Below, piece by piece: positions 45,542-58,203 of a DNA stretch of 64,000 nt. This stretch comes from Porites lobata. Its lineage: Eukaryota; Cnidaria; Anthozoa; Scleractinia; Poritidae. The stretch is from positions 2,902,501 through 2,966,500 of the forward strand of contig CALNXK010000043.1 of assembly GCA_942486035.1 (NCBI GenBank), given 5' to 3'. Numbering within the stretch: position 1 is the stretch's first letter; each line of letters starts with the position of its first letter. The position numbers were made by a program, and so were the translations under genes. The notes under the pieces are model-generated. The model saw only the letters and a list, made by a program, of their open reading frames with translations. It was not told the DNA's origin and made no database searches.

Positions 45542-48500
45542 TCACGAAGCGTTCATTGGTTTCACAGAAAAAACTGTAACTTTTCCCAACTCTGGATTAC
45601 AAACAGAATATTTGAAGAATGTCCAGCCATGTGCCGCGGCTCCTACAAAGCCAAAATAGGTACAAAATGTAAGAGAACAAATACGTAACTTTTTAGGTAA
45701 CTAAACTCTTGCATTTGGAGTACAGCCAAAAAAAAAATTCTTTTTGAGATCCACCATGCATTGCTTTAAATTTTGTTTAGCTCTGTATAGTGTGAATAAA
45801 GAATTAAATTGAATTGTGTTTTGGCTCGACTCTCTATTTCAATTAACTAACCATATTGTCCTTCTTTATTCACAGCTACAAGACCTCCACTGAAATTTGG
45901 GTAATATCTTGCAATTCTCTCCAGGGCAAGAGTTGTTGCTTCTGTGGGGCTCTTCCCTTGACGCATATATTCAACAGCCTGGAAACTAAGGCAAAATAAG
46001 ATAACATCACTTTTATTCTATCATTTCTACAATACCAAAGACAGCATGCTTTCGCAAAGTGTAAGGCAGGAGCAGATTCAGAAATTCAGAAAGATGTGTC
46101 CGGGATTAGTATTTATCTTTCTGATAATTCTTTAAAAATGATACGAATTTCACAAGAAAAGGGGTCAGACTTTTAATACCTGGGAAGAAATCGCATCATT
46201 ACATCACCATCCCCAGTAGCAGCAGCACCTCCAACATCATTATCAACATAAGCACCTGCTCCAGCAATTGGGGAGTCACCAACACGACTGAAATATGAGA
46301 GAGAGGGAGAGAAAGAGAAATAGATGAAATGGTATAGTTATTCCAACAGCTATCATTCTAACTCATCTTCTTCAAGAGCAAACTTGCCAGAACATGGGTG
46401 TGGTCCTTGCTTCTGAATCACAAGAGTAGTCAGGGTTAATAACTACCGGGACTGGGGTTACTGCTCTACTTAGCCTTCTGATGTATCGAGAACATTAGGT
46501 TGTTGGTTTTATAAAATGTCAGGAGTATAAAAAGCACGTTTTTGCACAGAGGATGTGTGGTAAACTGCATCTTACCCTGAAATCTTGTGATTTGCTCCAT
46601 TAGTACTTGTTCCTGCAGCGAGATTTCCAGCACTATCAACAACCACCATCCCTTAGAAAAATACAACCCAGTGAGATCACCATGAAGTTAAGAATAATTT
46701 TTTGTATAATTGACTACCACTCCTAAGAGGTCATAGGAAAATAAGTCTTATTGTCCTATGAGCTCTTTTCAGAGACATATTTCTGTGTGATTTAACACTA
46801 TATCCGGGGCGCGGGAGGTACTCAACAAATGTTTATATGGGGAGGCTCCACCCTGGGGTCCAACCACTTACCTTTTTATATACCCTTTTTCACGAAAAAG
46901 GTCGCCCTTTCGCATACCTTGTTTAGAACTTTGCATCCCTTTTAACTGCTGTAAATGCACTGTCTTTTAAATACGGAATCAATCACAAAAATAGAATGTT
47001 TTCCTGACTATTTAAAGCCATAAAATTCACCTGTTAGCCGTTTTTTTTTGGACCCTTTTACAGATCCAAATGACAGATTTCCCTACCCTTTTATATACAT
47101 CACCTAGTGAAATCCCTCCTCTTTCATATACCTGTAGCTTGAAAAAGGTACCCCTTTCAGGTAGAGCCTCCCGTAAAGGCCATCATAGGGAGTACCCCCA
47201 TCCCCCCCCCCCCTACATAGCAGTTTGATTATGTTGGTTTGATTTCCAGGGGCTGAAACAATATTCATGTCTTCCTTTACCCTACAAGCAGCTAGACCTA
47301 CACATGGCTCTCATGACCACATAAAATGGCACTCCCATAATAGTGTCCCCCAATATTACTTTCATGCTAAATACATTGACGCTCAATTTCTTTCAGCCTG
47401 AACAACAGAAACATACACTGACTCAGTGACAGAAATCTACAGTAAAAATAGAACAAATGCAGAAACAGGTAGTATAGGTTATATCCTCCAAGGTAGATAT
47501 AAGGGTTGCACAGCAAAAAGAATTATGATGTCATCTTTCTTTAAGGACTTGCTATTATTTACCAATGGTGTCATGATTGTGTCTATTAATGTCAGCATGA
47601 GATTTGTGACGTGATCTTCTCTGCTTCCTGTCAATGTAAATTATAAAATGTTGTTAACAGTTTAAGCTTCACACAAAAGCATTCATCCTGCAGTAACTCT
47701 ACTCAACGAATTTTTTTCTCGTCTTCATTCAACCCAATCAACTCTTAGGCTTTTATTTCTTATACCAACTGGAATACAGAAAAACCAGGAAGATTTGGTG
47801 ATGAATACCTTAACCTTCCAAAACACATGTTTCAACATATAATTTGCAAACTTTAAACTGAGAAATTAAATTGGGAACTTACCCTAACCCAGGTTTAGGT
47901 TTGTACGGACCACAAGACTGATGGGGGTCTGGAACCACATCCTGAATTTGCAAACATTTAAAGAAATATTTATTTACCAATAACATCATACAAATGTAAT
48001 GTACATATTAATTAAAAATTATATAAAATATTTTTGAAAAAGTCTGGCTTAGAAGTAAAGATTATGACAGAATCCAATGCCCACTGATTACCAGAAATGT
48101 GAATCTTTTTTACTTTACAATACTGTTACAACAGTTACAAAAAGGAATGTCATCTCACAACATCTACCTGCCAAAAGTTGGGCTGACAATTGTTATTTTT
48201 CCAGTCTTTCCATATTTGCCTGCAAAAATGAATGTAAATATTAAATGACTATGGATTTAAAATGTAGTATTCTTATAGGAAATACACAGTTCTGCTCAGT
48301 TCTTAAGCCAAAGAGTAGCAGTTTTACTGGTAAATCATCAAGACTTATAAAGGGTGGTGGGTGGTAAACTTGTCTCTGAATATAACTAACAAATCTCAAA
48401 ATCTAAAAAGCAGTATTGCTGGTGATGAGTCATCTGTGTTTTCTCTCCACATTTTTGTCATATTAAAAACTCAAAATTTTTACACAAGTACCTCAGCTGT

Positions 48501-50498
48501 CTCAGATTTTAACACTCATGGATGATGCCCTTTTCCAAACAGATATATAAAACAAATGTGGGATACTAATTTGCATGAATTGGGCAACATCAGCTAATGT
48601 TATCTGTTCAAGTAGTAAAAATTGACAAAACAAGTTCAATTCCCTCTTTGCTAATGACTCACCATGAGTGATTTGTGTGTAAGTCTTCACTTTTAAATCC
48701 CATCTCAATAGCAAAGCGAGTTGCTAAAAAGATAATAATAATAATTGCACTACAACACTGAGTGAAAGAAAAGAGCAAATCTGTAAACATAATGAGCAAA
48801 ACAATTAAATATCTAAACACTTTATTTACAAACTAGTAAGGGGTGCCAGACATAACAAACACAACAACAACAGAGAAATAAGAAACACAACATCGATCTA
48901 CCGTCATCTCCAACCAAGAAGGTTTCAGAAGTATGCTCCATAACACTACGGGCAACCGAAATGGCTGACTTCACTCTTTTCAGACACCCAACAGCTCCAA
49001 CATCATGTGTAACACTTAAAAAGAAAGCTGGGTAAACTTTAATTTGTGAGACTAACTGAGAAACACAAATGACATATGACTATAGTACAATTTGAGAAAA
49101 AGAATATAGTATCTTACCCATCCATGATCATCGCATCCAAAGTGGTTTCTCCATCTTCATTTGGACTGGACAAATAAAAAAGTTACAAAAGTTACAAAAA
49201 AAATTTACAAAAGTTACATACTTAGTCCTGAAAAAGTTACAAAAGTTTTCATGATGGCTGAAACTTTACATGTCCATCCTCACTAGCTATTTCACTTTCT
49301 TTCTTCAATGCTTATTTCATTTATCTAGTTCAAACAAAATCTTATTTTTTAAGCTTTAACAGGATATTTCAAATGATGAAAAGAAATTACAGTAGGTTAC
49401 ATACCTCACTAGTATGTTAACATGTACATGCTTCATTTTAGTGACACATGATGGATTCAAAATGCAAAACTATTTCTGTTATTAAGTGACAGCACACCAA
49501 CCTTCCACCAAATCCTACAGTACCATCACATTGTTCAGCTTCACATACTATACAGCCAGTCTCTACTGCATCCAGTGCACTGCCTTTTCCACTTGATATA
49601 ATTTGCCAAGCTAGAGATCAGTAATTACAGATGTGCTAATTAACATCAACCATTTGGGCTTCATTACTTCTATTGTCTTTCTGTCTGACTGTCTGTCTGA
49701 TACCCATAATGGTAAATGTGCCATCCAAATGAATGAGATACCAGTTTGGGGACCCCTGGGCTTGACAGTTTACAGGAAAAGAAAAGGTATTATTGAACCT
49801 TATGCACACTGACACCACATATTTTATCCCTGACAAAGATTATTTTGTTACAGTCATGGAAGCGACTTTTGTCCGTTTGTAACTTGCGTAAGACTATGAA
49901 GAATGTCCTAGGCCACACCCATGTTATGTTATTGGGACTGGGTCTATTGTTTGTATTGGGGATGTGGTGGTTTGTTATGGGGCCAGGGGATGACGGGATA
50001 CTACCAAAGAGATAGTACAATCGGGATTTAAGATCTCCAAAGGTCTCTCTCTCCCACACACTCTCTAACAATATTATCACTACCACCCATTAGCATCATT
50101 GTCATAAATAGTTTCTCAAGATAAACTGGCTCCGATTTTTTAGGGGTTACTGTATTGCTAAATGTCTATTTCCTTTTTATCGAGCATCTGTACATCGCTT
50201 CTAACAATAGAAATAAGTGAAAGCAAAAAGCTGCTGACTTTGAAAACGAGGTAACTCATCTTTTTAAGACCTTTTAACACTCAGACAAAGGGAAAATACA
50301 TGCAACCACTCAAAGTACGTGCGGTACAGTTGTCAACACTAGCTAACCTTCTGATGTTGCGTTCGTAAATGGAGGTCCCCAAGTGTTAATAACCACAGGA
50401 AGGAACTTGGAGCCCGTATCTGTTTTTTGTAATGAAAGTTTGCCATATGTATGAAGCAAAAAGACACAGAATAAAATGATAACTGAAACCCGGGCCAT
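45542..50498 (-). CDS. AGA: N4-(beta-N-acetylglucosaminyl)-L-asparaginase (aspartylglucosaminidase)
   Basis: Lysosomal N-terminal-nucleophile hydrolase that cuts the GlcNAc-Asn bond late in glycoprotein breakdown. Exons in order: 50348-50498, 49502-49610, 49118-49165, 48902-49014, 48663-48723, 48168-48219, 47883-47941, 47563-47627, 46576-46651, 46180-46287, 45852-45985, 45542-45642. Frame and phases close on a TGA after 358 residues (human 346). A hydrophobic signal peptide covers about the first 19 residues. Conserved blocks: VVINTWGPPF, ALDAVETGC, CDGTVGFGG, ETTLDAMIMDG, HDVGAVG, NCQPNFW, CGPYKP, GTSTNG, RVGDSPIAGAGAY, GAAATGDGD. Autocleavage before the nucleophile Thr218 in NHDTIG would release alpha (1-217) and beta (218-358) chains. 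A basic insert (KQRRSRHKSH) just upstream of the site is a likely processing linker. PolyA signal at 45458-45463. Confidence 0.96.
46800..47213 (-). repeat. Dispersed repeat with GGGGGTACTCCC end and ACCC-TTT tracts
   Basis: Contains repeated CCCTTTTATATAC, ACCCCTTTCAGG and GGAGGCTCCACC words and ends GGGAGTACCCCCATCC next to a C-run (about 47202-47213). A probable relative lies at 61513-61925. In an AGA intron. Confidence 0.45.
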
Positions 50499-53400
50499 GT
50501 TGATTCCTTGCCCGTGCTCGCACCAATCCTCCCGCAGCCACGGTCGATCAGGGGGTCAATTTGCTTGTTAGTTAGTCTGTTTCCTAAAGTGAGCTACAAA
50601 GACAGAAACTTGATCAAAAATTGAACTTTTTGGAACAGTGATGGTATAAACTTCTGATCTAATAATAGAATGGAAACTGAAAGCGTTCGGCGCTGGCACA
50701 AAAAGTTTCACCCGGGGTGTAAAAATAAAGATTTCCGCCTCGCGATATTTTTAGGCAACCTCCTCGTCGTGCCTCGTCTCAGGGGACAAGCTGTCTGGCG
50801 CAGTCTTTAATGCTTTATATTATTTCTTTTATATATTTTTTCAAAATCAGGCTTTAAGAAGGAAAAGATACGAAAGGAAAATACGTCCTGCTATTTTAAA
50901 GCAAGCTCAGATAGATGTCGTCGAATTTCCATGTCGTTAAAATTACGGCTTTAAAATGTTTTTTGAACTTTGATACATATTAAGCACTGACGAAGTCTTT
51001 TAATAAAAACGAAATATCGGCAAGAAGGAGTCATTTTTTTCCCAGTTTTTTGAGGTTATGTATACAATGCTATTCTGAAATTACCATCCTCACTTTCGAG
51101 GTTGGTTGATGTGCTATAAAAAAGGAAATGCATATATTTTTTCAGTCAGACATATTCGCGTTTAAATGAACTTTATAACGCCAACCAGGCGCAAACAGCA
51201 AGGATTTAAAAAGCGTCTCGAGTAATTAGGTAGATTTCGTACACATTGCGGACCTATCTGTCGGCTATGTGTCGGTTCTCTGTCTATTTTGGGAAACACA
51301 TCACGAGACCGGAGTCTCTGTGTGTCGCCCGATATGTCGACAGGATCAGACCTTTGAATCTTGAACCTAAACAGTTTGATATTTAATCTCCAATCTTGCC
51401 ATTTTTTTAATTATGTTTTTTTTGCGCCTAATACTAAAAATAAGCTCAAATTTCTGATTATTTCATCAACGATAAACAAAGCAATTGAATCTACGAATGG
51501 CTGGCTCTATCGCCTTTGTCAGGGCTATGTCACGGAAAGAAAACAAAAGATGCTACGTGTACGCTTACATAATATGATAATCTTTCAGCCAATTAGAAGG
51601 CGATTTTCTTTTAAACTAGCCAATCACGATCACCGACAAATATGAAATGAACTTTGGCGCCCAAAACTTCAGACTTTTTTGTTTACATCGACTATTTTGA
51701 TCATGGAACGTTGAGTTTGGGTGTGTAAGCAAAGTTCCGTTCATCTTACCTATGCATTTCAGGTAAAGCTATTCTTATCTCGTAGTTCTGCAGTTCTGGA
51801 AGCAGAGAGGTGGTGGAAGCGCACAAATGAGGTATGTGAAAGCTAAGCTATCGTATTTTGTAAGCGCATTTTCTTCATACTAAAATGGCGTCTTTCTCGA
51901 TGGTGACAGCTGAACTTTATATTCCGTTCCGAGGGGAATTATATTTTTCTTCAACGTAAAACAGAATGCAAAAACACGAGCTCCTTGTGCTTTTATTCTT
52001 TTTTATTTTTGCCTGGTGATTTTATCGTAAGAAAACTGCTTTCGCGAGCAAATATTTTTCGTCTTTCGAAATCAGTCGATCGACGTAAACTTAGGCTTAT
52101 TGTTTTCTTGTATTTTTCTTTACCCTGGCAACAATTTCACCATCCGTAAGATGTATTACAGAAAACAATCCCTATCTTCATCCTGTATTTAACGGTAAAA
52201 CAAAAATTGTTTGAGACGAACATTCTGCGAAGGGATATGGGTTTGGTGTTCGCTCTTTCTAATTCGTTTCGTTAGCCGGCGGCCGGCACGAAGTTCAGGT
52301 TATTTTTTTTAGTGAAGCTTTTCTTTGTTGATTTCGGGAATTTCTTCTTGTCATTTGCCTAAATTAGAAGGACAAAACCCATGTTCACTCACAGTTTATA
52401 TTCGAGTTCTGCGTTTTGCTTTTAATGTATAGGTTTGCTGCGAAAGAAATATTTGAGGTTAAAGGGGAAAAGCCCGGCTCCCTTCGTGATCGCTAATTGA
52501 ATGTAAAAAAAAATAGTTTTAATATACTTATTTTAGCTTCAACATCGACTCTGTGGTAAACTTAAAACAGTCTTGTCGGTAGAAATATGTTGAATCCATC
52601 CATTCCAAAAGGGTTTTCATATTAGCAAAAAAAGCTGAGGATCTAGCCGAGATTGCAAAATTCCTAGTATCTCCCAAAAAACAATTTGTGACGTCAAAGG
52701 CGGACTTTGTTAATTAGGGAAATGTCAAAATACTGATATTGGCACACGAGTTTCTGGGTGGAAAAAAATTCTTTTTTAGGTTACTTTTTTTTAAAATAAG
52801 ACATTGAATCTTAAGTTTTTGTTGATGAAAAATGTGTGGATTAGCGCTATCCAGTGGATAGTGCTATCCACCTTTTGAACAACTGGGAGCTAGGCAAATT
52901 GATTTAATAAAATCAGGTTGAAATGACAGAGCAACTTGTTGTAAATTCTTCTTAAAAAATCTCTGCTACTGTTACATTATTTCTGACAAGATATATGATT
53001 GAAAAGTACATTGATGTGCAGTATGGTAAAACACCTGGTTTGTCAATACAATAAACTGCAGGATACTTCAAAGACACATTTGAGTATGTAAATCAGTGCT
53101 TTAATGAAAAGCTTTCCAATATCCCAAAGTGGTTTATTTGCAAAACTATAGGAACAGAAATATCGCCATTTAATGGAAATGGTCCATTTCAAATTCATTT
53201 CAAGTAATCTTACAGACATCACATCAGACAAAAATCATATGGTAAGATGGATGGACAAACAAAGGCAACAATGGGCGATTCAGGTGTCAATACCCTTGAC
53301 CCCCTCTGTATACTTACTGATTTTTGAAGTCTCCTAAATGGTTATTGAAGACACTCTTAAAATTTGTAACTTGAGACAGAAAGCTAATGGACTTCATTTG

Positions 53401-53802
53401 TCATCCTGCCAGTAAATATCAAATTATTTGTCTTTCTTTAAATTTTGTGTAAAATTAATTGTCACCTTAGTGGCAATATACTTATATAATAACAGTTAAT
53501 TTTTAAAAATTTTCCCACTTTTTCCTGCACTTGTTTTTATATATATTTTCTGTATCCCATCTGCAGATACGAGGATTTTGTGCAGCTATTTGTAGAATTA
53601 GAAAGTCACTGTTAGTCAAGGTGAGTTAGGGTATAAGCATGTCACTAAGGACTTTTGTATTGTATAACACCATGACTATATTAGTTTACAACAGGACTTT
53701 AACCTATTATTATGCTTTACCAAGTAGATCTCAATAAGGGTTTACAAGATTCAACAGTAAATTTATTAAGAATGTCGATGTGTGAATATACTCTCTTATT
53801 AG
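50499..53802. promoter_or_regulatory. Head-to-head region between AGA and cyclin genes
   Basis: The AGA start codon (50498) and the probable cyclin leader exon (ending 51831) point away from each other, so 50499 to about 51800 is a candidate bidirectional promoter. Cyclin 5' UTR exons are probable at up to 51831 (donor GAG|GTATGT) and 53567-53620 (acceptor CTGCAG, donor AAG|GTGAGT). Near 51000, AATAAAAACGAAATATCGGC resembles the 3' tail words of some animal LINEs. A repeat fragment lies at 52842-52890. Confidence 0.5.
51827..53615 (+). promoter_or_regulatory. Possible 17-codon uORF in the cyclin leader
   Basis: If the exon ending at 51831 splices to 53567-53620, an ATG at 51827 opens a frame that crosses the junction and stops at TAG 53613-53615, five bases before the exon that carries the cyclin start codon. 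The peptide begins MRYEDFVQLF. The frame differs from that of the cyclin. A leader peptide could limit cyclin translation; this is inference. Confidence 0.35.
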
Positions 53803-56507
53803 ATGAAAGTTTCTTGTGGTTTGAATGTTGGCAAGCTGCTTAGAGTGTTGCAGGAGGGGCTGCTAAAAGAAGAGGCTGCACACTTTGCACCACTCACATG
53901 CCTGGTGGGAAATGAGGTAACACTTCATCTTTAACTTTAAATTAAAGGGGAAAAACCCAATTGTATTTTGTAACATAATGTATTAATTTATAGTGCAAAG
54001 GTAAGTGCTTGAGAGGCATTAACTAACTGCCTTGCAAGGCTGCCTCCATAATTGAATATGGTAACAAAATTATCTAAAAACATTTCTTTTATTTTAGGAT
54101 TCAGATGGAATCAGTCTTTCTCAGCGGGATAACATCACAACATTCATGCTGAATCTGAGCAGACACTGTGGATTTCACTCAGAAACATACTCCCTTTCTG
54201 TTAACTTGCTTGATCGTTTCCTCTCAGTAGTAAAGGTAAGTTTTTTTCCCAGGTAAATAATAAAATTTTGTTTTTGTATATTGAGTTAACAGGAAGAAAA
54301 CTTTTAACTACTACTTACTGGTCTCAATTTTTTTTAAGCATGTACATTCTATTAATTTTAAAAATGTCAAATATCAGGTTGTAAAAACAGGGTTGTCAGA
54401 AAGTTTTGAAGTAGATCGATGAGTGGTCAAAGTAAGCGGCCAGTCCAGGGATATTTAAAATTAAAATAAATAAGGTTTTGGGGCTGAGAAATTTTCTTGT
54501 CTGTTCTCTTGTAGGCAAATCCTAAGTACCTTCCTTGCATGAGCATCTGCTGTCTTTTTCTGGCCATTAAGATGTCTGAGGAGGATGAGGTAAAAAATAC
54601 CCATTCACTACATTACTGTTTAAACTAAGATCTAAGGTTTTTCCACTACAAAATATTATTGCGTCTCGAAAGACTGTTATTGCTCTTCACTGAGAGTCAA
54701 GGGAAGCAATCGTGGCACAGTGGTGACCCGCGTTCAGTCCTAGCATCAAACCCATAATTATGTGGGATGAGTTTGTCCTTGCTCCAGTTTTTCTCTGCAC
54801 TCTTGCTGGTTTTCCCTTCTTCTCAAAAACCAACACTTCCAAAATGAGTTCTTAAGTGTAAGAACTCCCAGGTGCTTCATGGAGAAACAAATTTCAATTT
54901 CCCATATTATCTCTTCAGTGAATGATGAGGGTAAATCTTCAAATCTAATGTCAGTAAATAAAGTCGTGATACTTGGTCTCTCATATATTGACCTAATATG
55001 TGTTTTTATTCACTTTTGTCTCAGGATGTCCCAACAGCAGCTGATTTTGTCAAAGTTAGTGGTCTTCGCTTCTCTTCTTCTGATCTGCTTCGTATGGAGC
55101 GCATCATCCTGGATAAACTCAACTGGAATTTAAACGCTACTACTCCTTTATATTTTTTGCAAGTAGTAAGTATATGCAACGAGTATCGTACATGAAACCT
55201 TCCATCCTTCTTTCTTTCTTGCTTCTTCATTTCTATTCCTCCTTTCTCTTTTTCTTAACCCTTTTCCATGTGATTTTTTATTTGCTTTTATTGTTTTAAT
55301 ACAAGACCTTGTAATAAGTATGTATTTTGAATTTTCTGTAGTTCCATGCTCTTGGCGTTGCAAAAGGCTTTCTTGATCATTGCCCAGTGAACCAACATTT
55401 ACAACACATCACTTCTCTTATGGAGGGCCTCCTCTGCAACCACAAGTTTATGTTCTTTAAGGTAAATTCTCCTTTAATTTAAGGATTGTGAGTCAAACAC
55501 AATATATATGTTGTAGTTATTTTTTTTTTTTTTGTCTCAGGTAATTTTTCGTTTTCTTTTGTTTTGGGGTATGGTAAATTTATATGCAAATGAAGTTAAA
55601 ACAAAAGAAAAGTAAAAAATTACCTGAGATAAAAAAATTAACAGTGTAACATATATGTTTGTGCATTAAATCGTGCAAACAAAATGTTGCTAGGAATAAA
55701 TCAGGCTTTTATTTCTGAGAATTACCACTGCAAGTGAAACAACAGTAAGGAAATATCTTGAGCCCACTGGCTGCTCATTAGCCATTTCCTAGGAGAGCAT
55801 TCTTTGACCCAACTACTTCTGCTTACAACAGGCTTGCACTTGTACATGGAGTACAGTGCTGCACAATTGTTTCTGAGGTTCATCATATTGATCTTGTATG
55901 GATTTGTTTTCTTTCAGCCATCAACCCTTGCCCTTGCTTTGCTGAGTCATGAGTTGGTGTATGTCAGTAACAACTGGTTTATGGCAACACACTACTTGCA
56001 AGATGAAGGAAAGGTATGATTTGTCAGGTTGTAACCTCTTCACCCCTTAACTAATCATGTGCAGAAGATCCACAACTCTCTGACCACTCGAGTCACCATC
56101 AGTTTTAATCCAGTCCAACAGGCTTGAGCTCAATGTAAAAAAAAAACCTAAAGGGGAGGGGGGGGGTGGTGAGAGAAAGAAAGAGGCAAAACTGTTAAGA
56201 CTTTTTTGTCACTTTTTTACCCTAAATCTCAAAATTTTGTTTTCTGTACATCCTGGAACTTCAGGAGCAGGGCTCAACTAAGATATCCAGAGCACCCCTC
56301 ATCTTTATACCCAAGATATTGAAACAATTCTTTCTGTAGATTTTAACACCTCCTTCTTTTTTGTAGGTTTCAGATTCCGAACTTTGGGCGTGTTCAAAAC
56401 TAGTTAATGAACATCTGAACTCTGTTATACAAAAACACTTACCCAGTTTCAAGACATTACCAGTGACTGAGAATGAAGATGAAGAGTTTCCAGTGATAGA
56501 AAATTGA
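53803..56507 (+). CDS. CCNI: Cyclin I/G-family protein
   Basis: Atypical cyclin, related to vertebrate cyclin I and G, which act in stress, differentiation and Cdk5 or PP2A contexts rather than driving the core cycle. Coding exons: 53803-53916, 54098-54235, 54515-54589, 55025-55165, 55342-55461, 55918-56013, 56367-56507; stop TGA, 274 residues. All six introns are phase 0. Cyclin-box blocks: SQRDNITTFML, YSLSVNLLDRFLSVVKANPKYL, ICCLFLAIKMSEEDE, LLRMERIILDKLNWNL, TPLYFLQVFHALGVA. The RMERIILDKLNW stretch is nearly identical to cyclin I as I recall it. The ATG is the first codon of its exon and no in-frame upstream Met is seen. The C-terminus is short and acidic, without the PEST-like tail of vertebrate cyclin I. 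The 3' UTR ends near AATAAA at 57414. Confidence 0.92.
54695..54880 (+). mobile_element. Decayed tRNA-derived SINE
   Basis: A-box remnant TGGCACAGTGG (54713-54723) and a body with TTTTTCTCTGCACTC and TTCTCAAAAACCAACA, shared with the SINE at 19803-20055. The B box is eroded. In cyclin intron 3. Confidence 0.6.
55503..55656. mobile_element. MITE family A, copy 3
   Basis: Same plan as copies at 31558 and 44875: GTTGTAGTTA, then GTCTCAGGTAATTTTTCG, GGGGTATGGTAAATTTA, AAAAATTACCTGAGAT and a terminal AACATATAT. In cyclin intron 5. Confidence 0.75.
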
Positions 56508-58203
56508 AAATGAATTTGTACAGGTTCGTCTTGTTTATCATTTTTCAACAGTATATATACACTGTCAAACTTTCTGTCACAACCTAAATTAGAGACCTTC
56601 AATGTGCTAACCTCTGCATTCACCCTGATAACCTTTAAACCAATCAAAAGCATCAAACAAGTAAATGGTTTGTAATGATCCTCAATTATTTGCCCAGTGA
56701 ATTAACTTTCCTACAGTTGCCTATAAGAGAAATCAATCTGTGACAGAAATCATTCTGTTCTACATGTAGTGTATGCACCACAGACAGTGACATATGCATT
56801 CAGTCAGAACACTGTTTTGATCTCTATAAAGCAGAGTGTCATTTCAGGTTGAATGTTGGTTCTCTAAAACAGATGTTATCCTGCGTAGAGTTGGAGTTGG
56901 GTCCATGCCTGATGGTTTCCAAACAAAACTAATAGCAGCTTTTATTTCCTTGTAGGTCCTCCCTTCTTGCTAAGATGGTTTCTTTGTTACGTGATTAACT
57001 ACAGTGTAGTTTAGTATGTAAAGCAACAAAGGAACACTTTACTTAACTATCACAAGTCAAGACTAGACTAGAGATGTGTGAATTGTAATGAACAGTACAT
57101 ATGTATATTTAAATCAAAATTATGTATAAATTTGAGAACCACCCAAAGCAAACAAGTAGCTCAACATCATACTTAGAGATTCTCATTATGTCAACTGTTT
57201 TGTACAGTTCTTTTTTTATGAATTTTATTGTTAAAAATGACCAAAAACCATTTTATTGGTTTACTGGTTTGCCGGGTTTGTGTTACTTGTGGTATCTCGT
57301 TGTGTTAATATGACTGTACATTTGTACATTTTATTGGTTTTATATGGTGGAATGGAGAAAAGGCATTAGTGTAGACACCTTTATTATCTGTAAATATTTT
57401 AGTATGGAGTGAAAATAAAAGTTTGTACTTTATAAAAAGAGGATCTTCCATATTGTTATACATTTTGTTCCATAATCCTCTGATGTGCTTGAGTTTGATC
57501 ACAGTGGGGGGTTGGGGGGCTTACATCTGATTAGACTTGCAAGAGGAACACTTAATGTGGACTTTAATTTATGTTTGTGGTCAGTTTTGTGTCAGCCGTT
57601 GTGAATTTTAACTACACAGTTAGCGGATGTGAGGTCTGGAACCGCAAATTATTTTACTGCCCACTGGAAAATGCCAAGAACAATATGGTGACATTTTGTT
57701 AGGGCAGTTTTGAAAATTTGTTGGTTCTAGACCTTGCAACAGCTGACTGCATGCATTTTAAAATTTTACATGGCCACTGCAAGACAGTCTACACACATCG
57801 ATAAATGTAAACATTTTATTCCTTCTGTAATATTCGAATCGGCTGGGGGAGCCTTACATTGTTAGGCATTCATTTTAGATGCAAAACGTCTACTGATTAA
57901 CTGAATTTAACACCTCAAAACTCCAAGGTTTTGAACCAAAAAAATGTCAAGATTATATGATGACCAAGAAAAACAAACAAAAAAAATATTGTTGTTCTGA
58001 TTTTACTGTCTGAAATTAAGAAACTTAAAACTGTTAGTTTACCAGTGCATATCACACAGAAGAGAAAAAAAAACCTCTGCTTGCCTAGTACTTAACAAAA
58101 AAAGAACTTGACCAGTGATGAGGAAGAGTGCAGGGTGTTTATCCAGGGTGTTTATCACAACATTTTCTAAAATTGGAAACAAAATATCACAGGTGTTGAA
58201 GAG
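56508..58203. other. Convergent 3' ends of cyclin and TIMM10B
   Basis: The cyclin 3' UTR probably runs to the AATAAA at 57414-57419. The TIMM10B 3' UTR, on the other strand, probably runs to the minus-strand AATAAA at 57815-57820. No additional exon recognised. Confidence 0.55.

Noticed and set aside
50950..51050. Possible LINE 3' tail (ACGAAATATCGGC-type words)
   Set aside because: Only a short match to words I associate with LINE tails and no reverse-transcriptase frame nearby, so not listed as an element.
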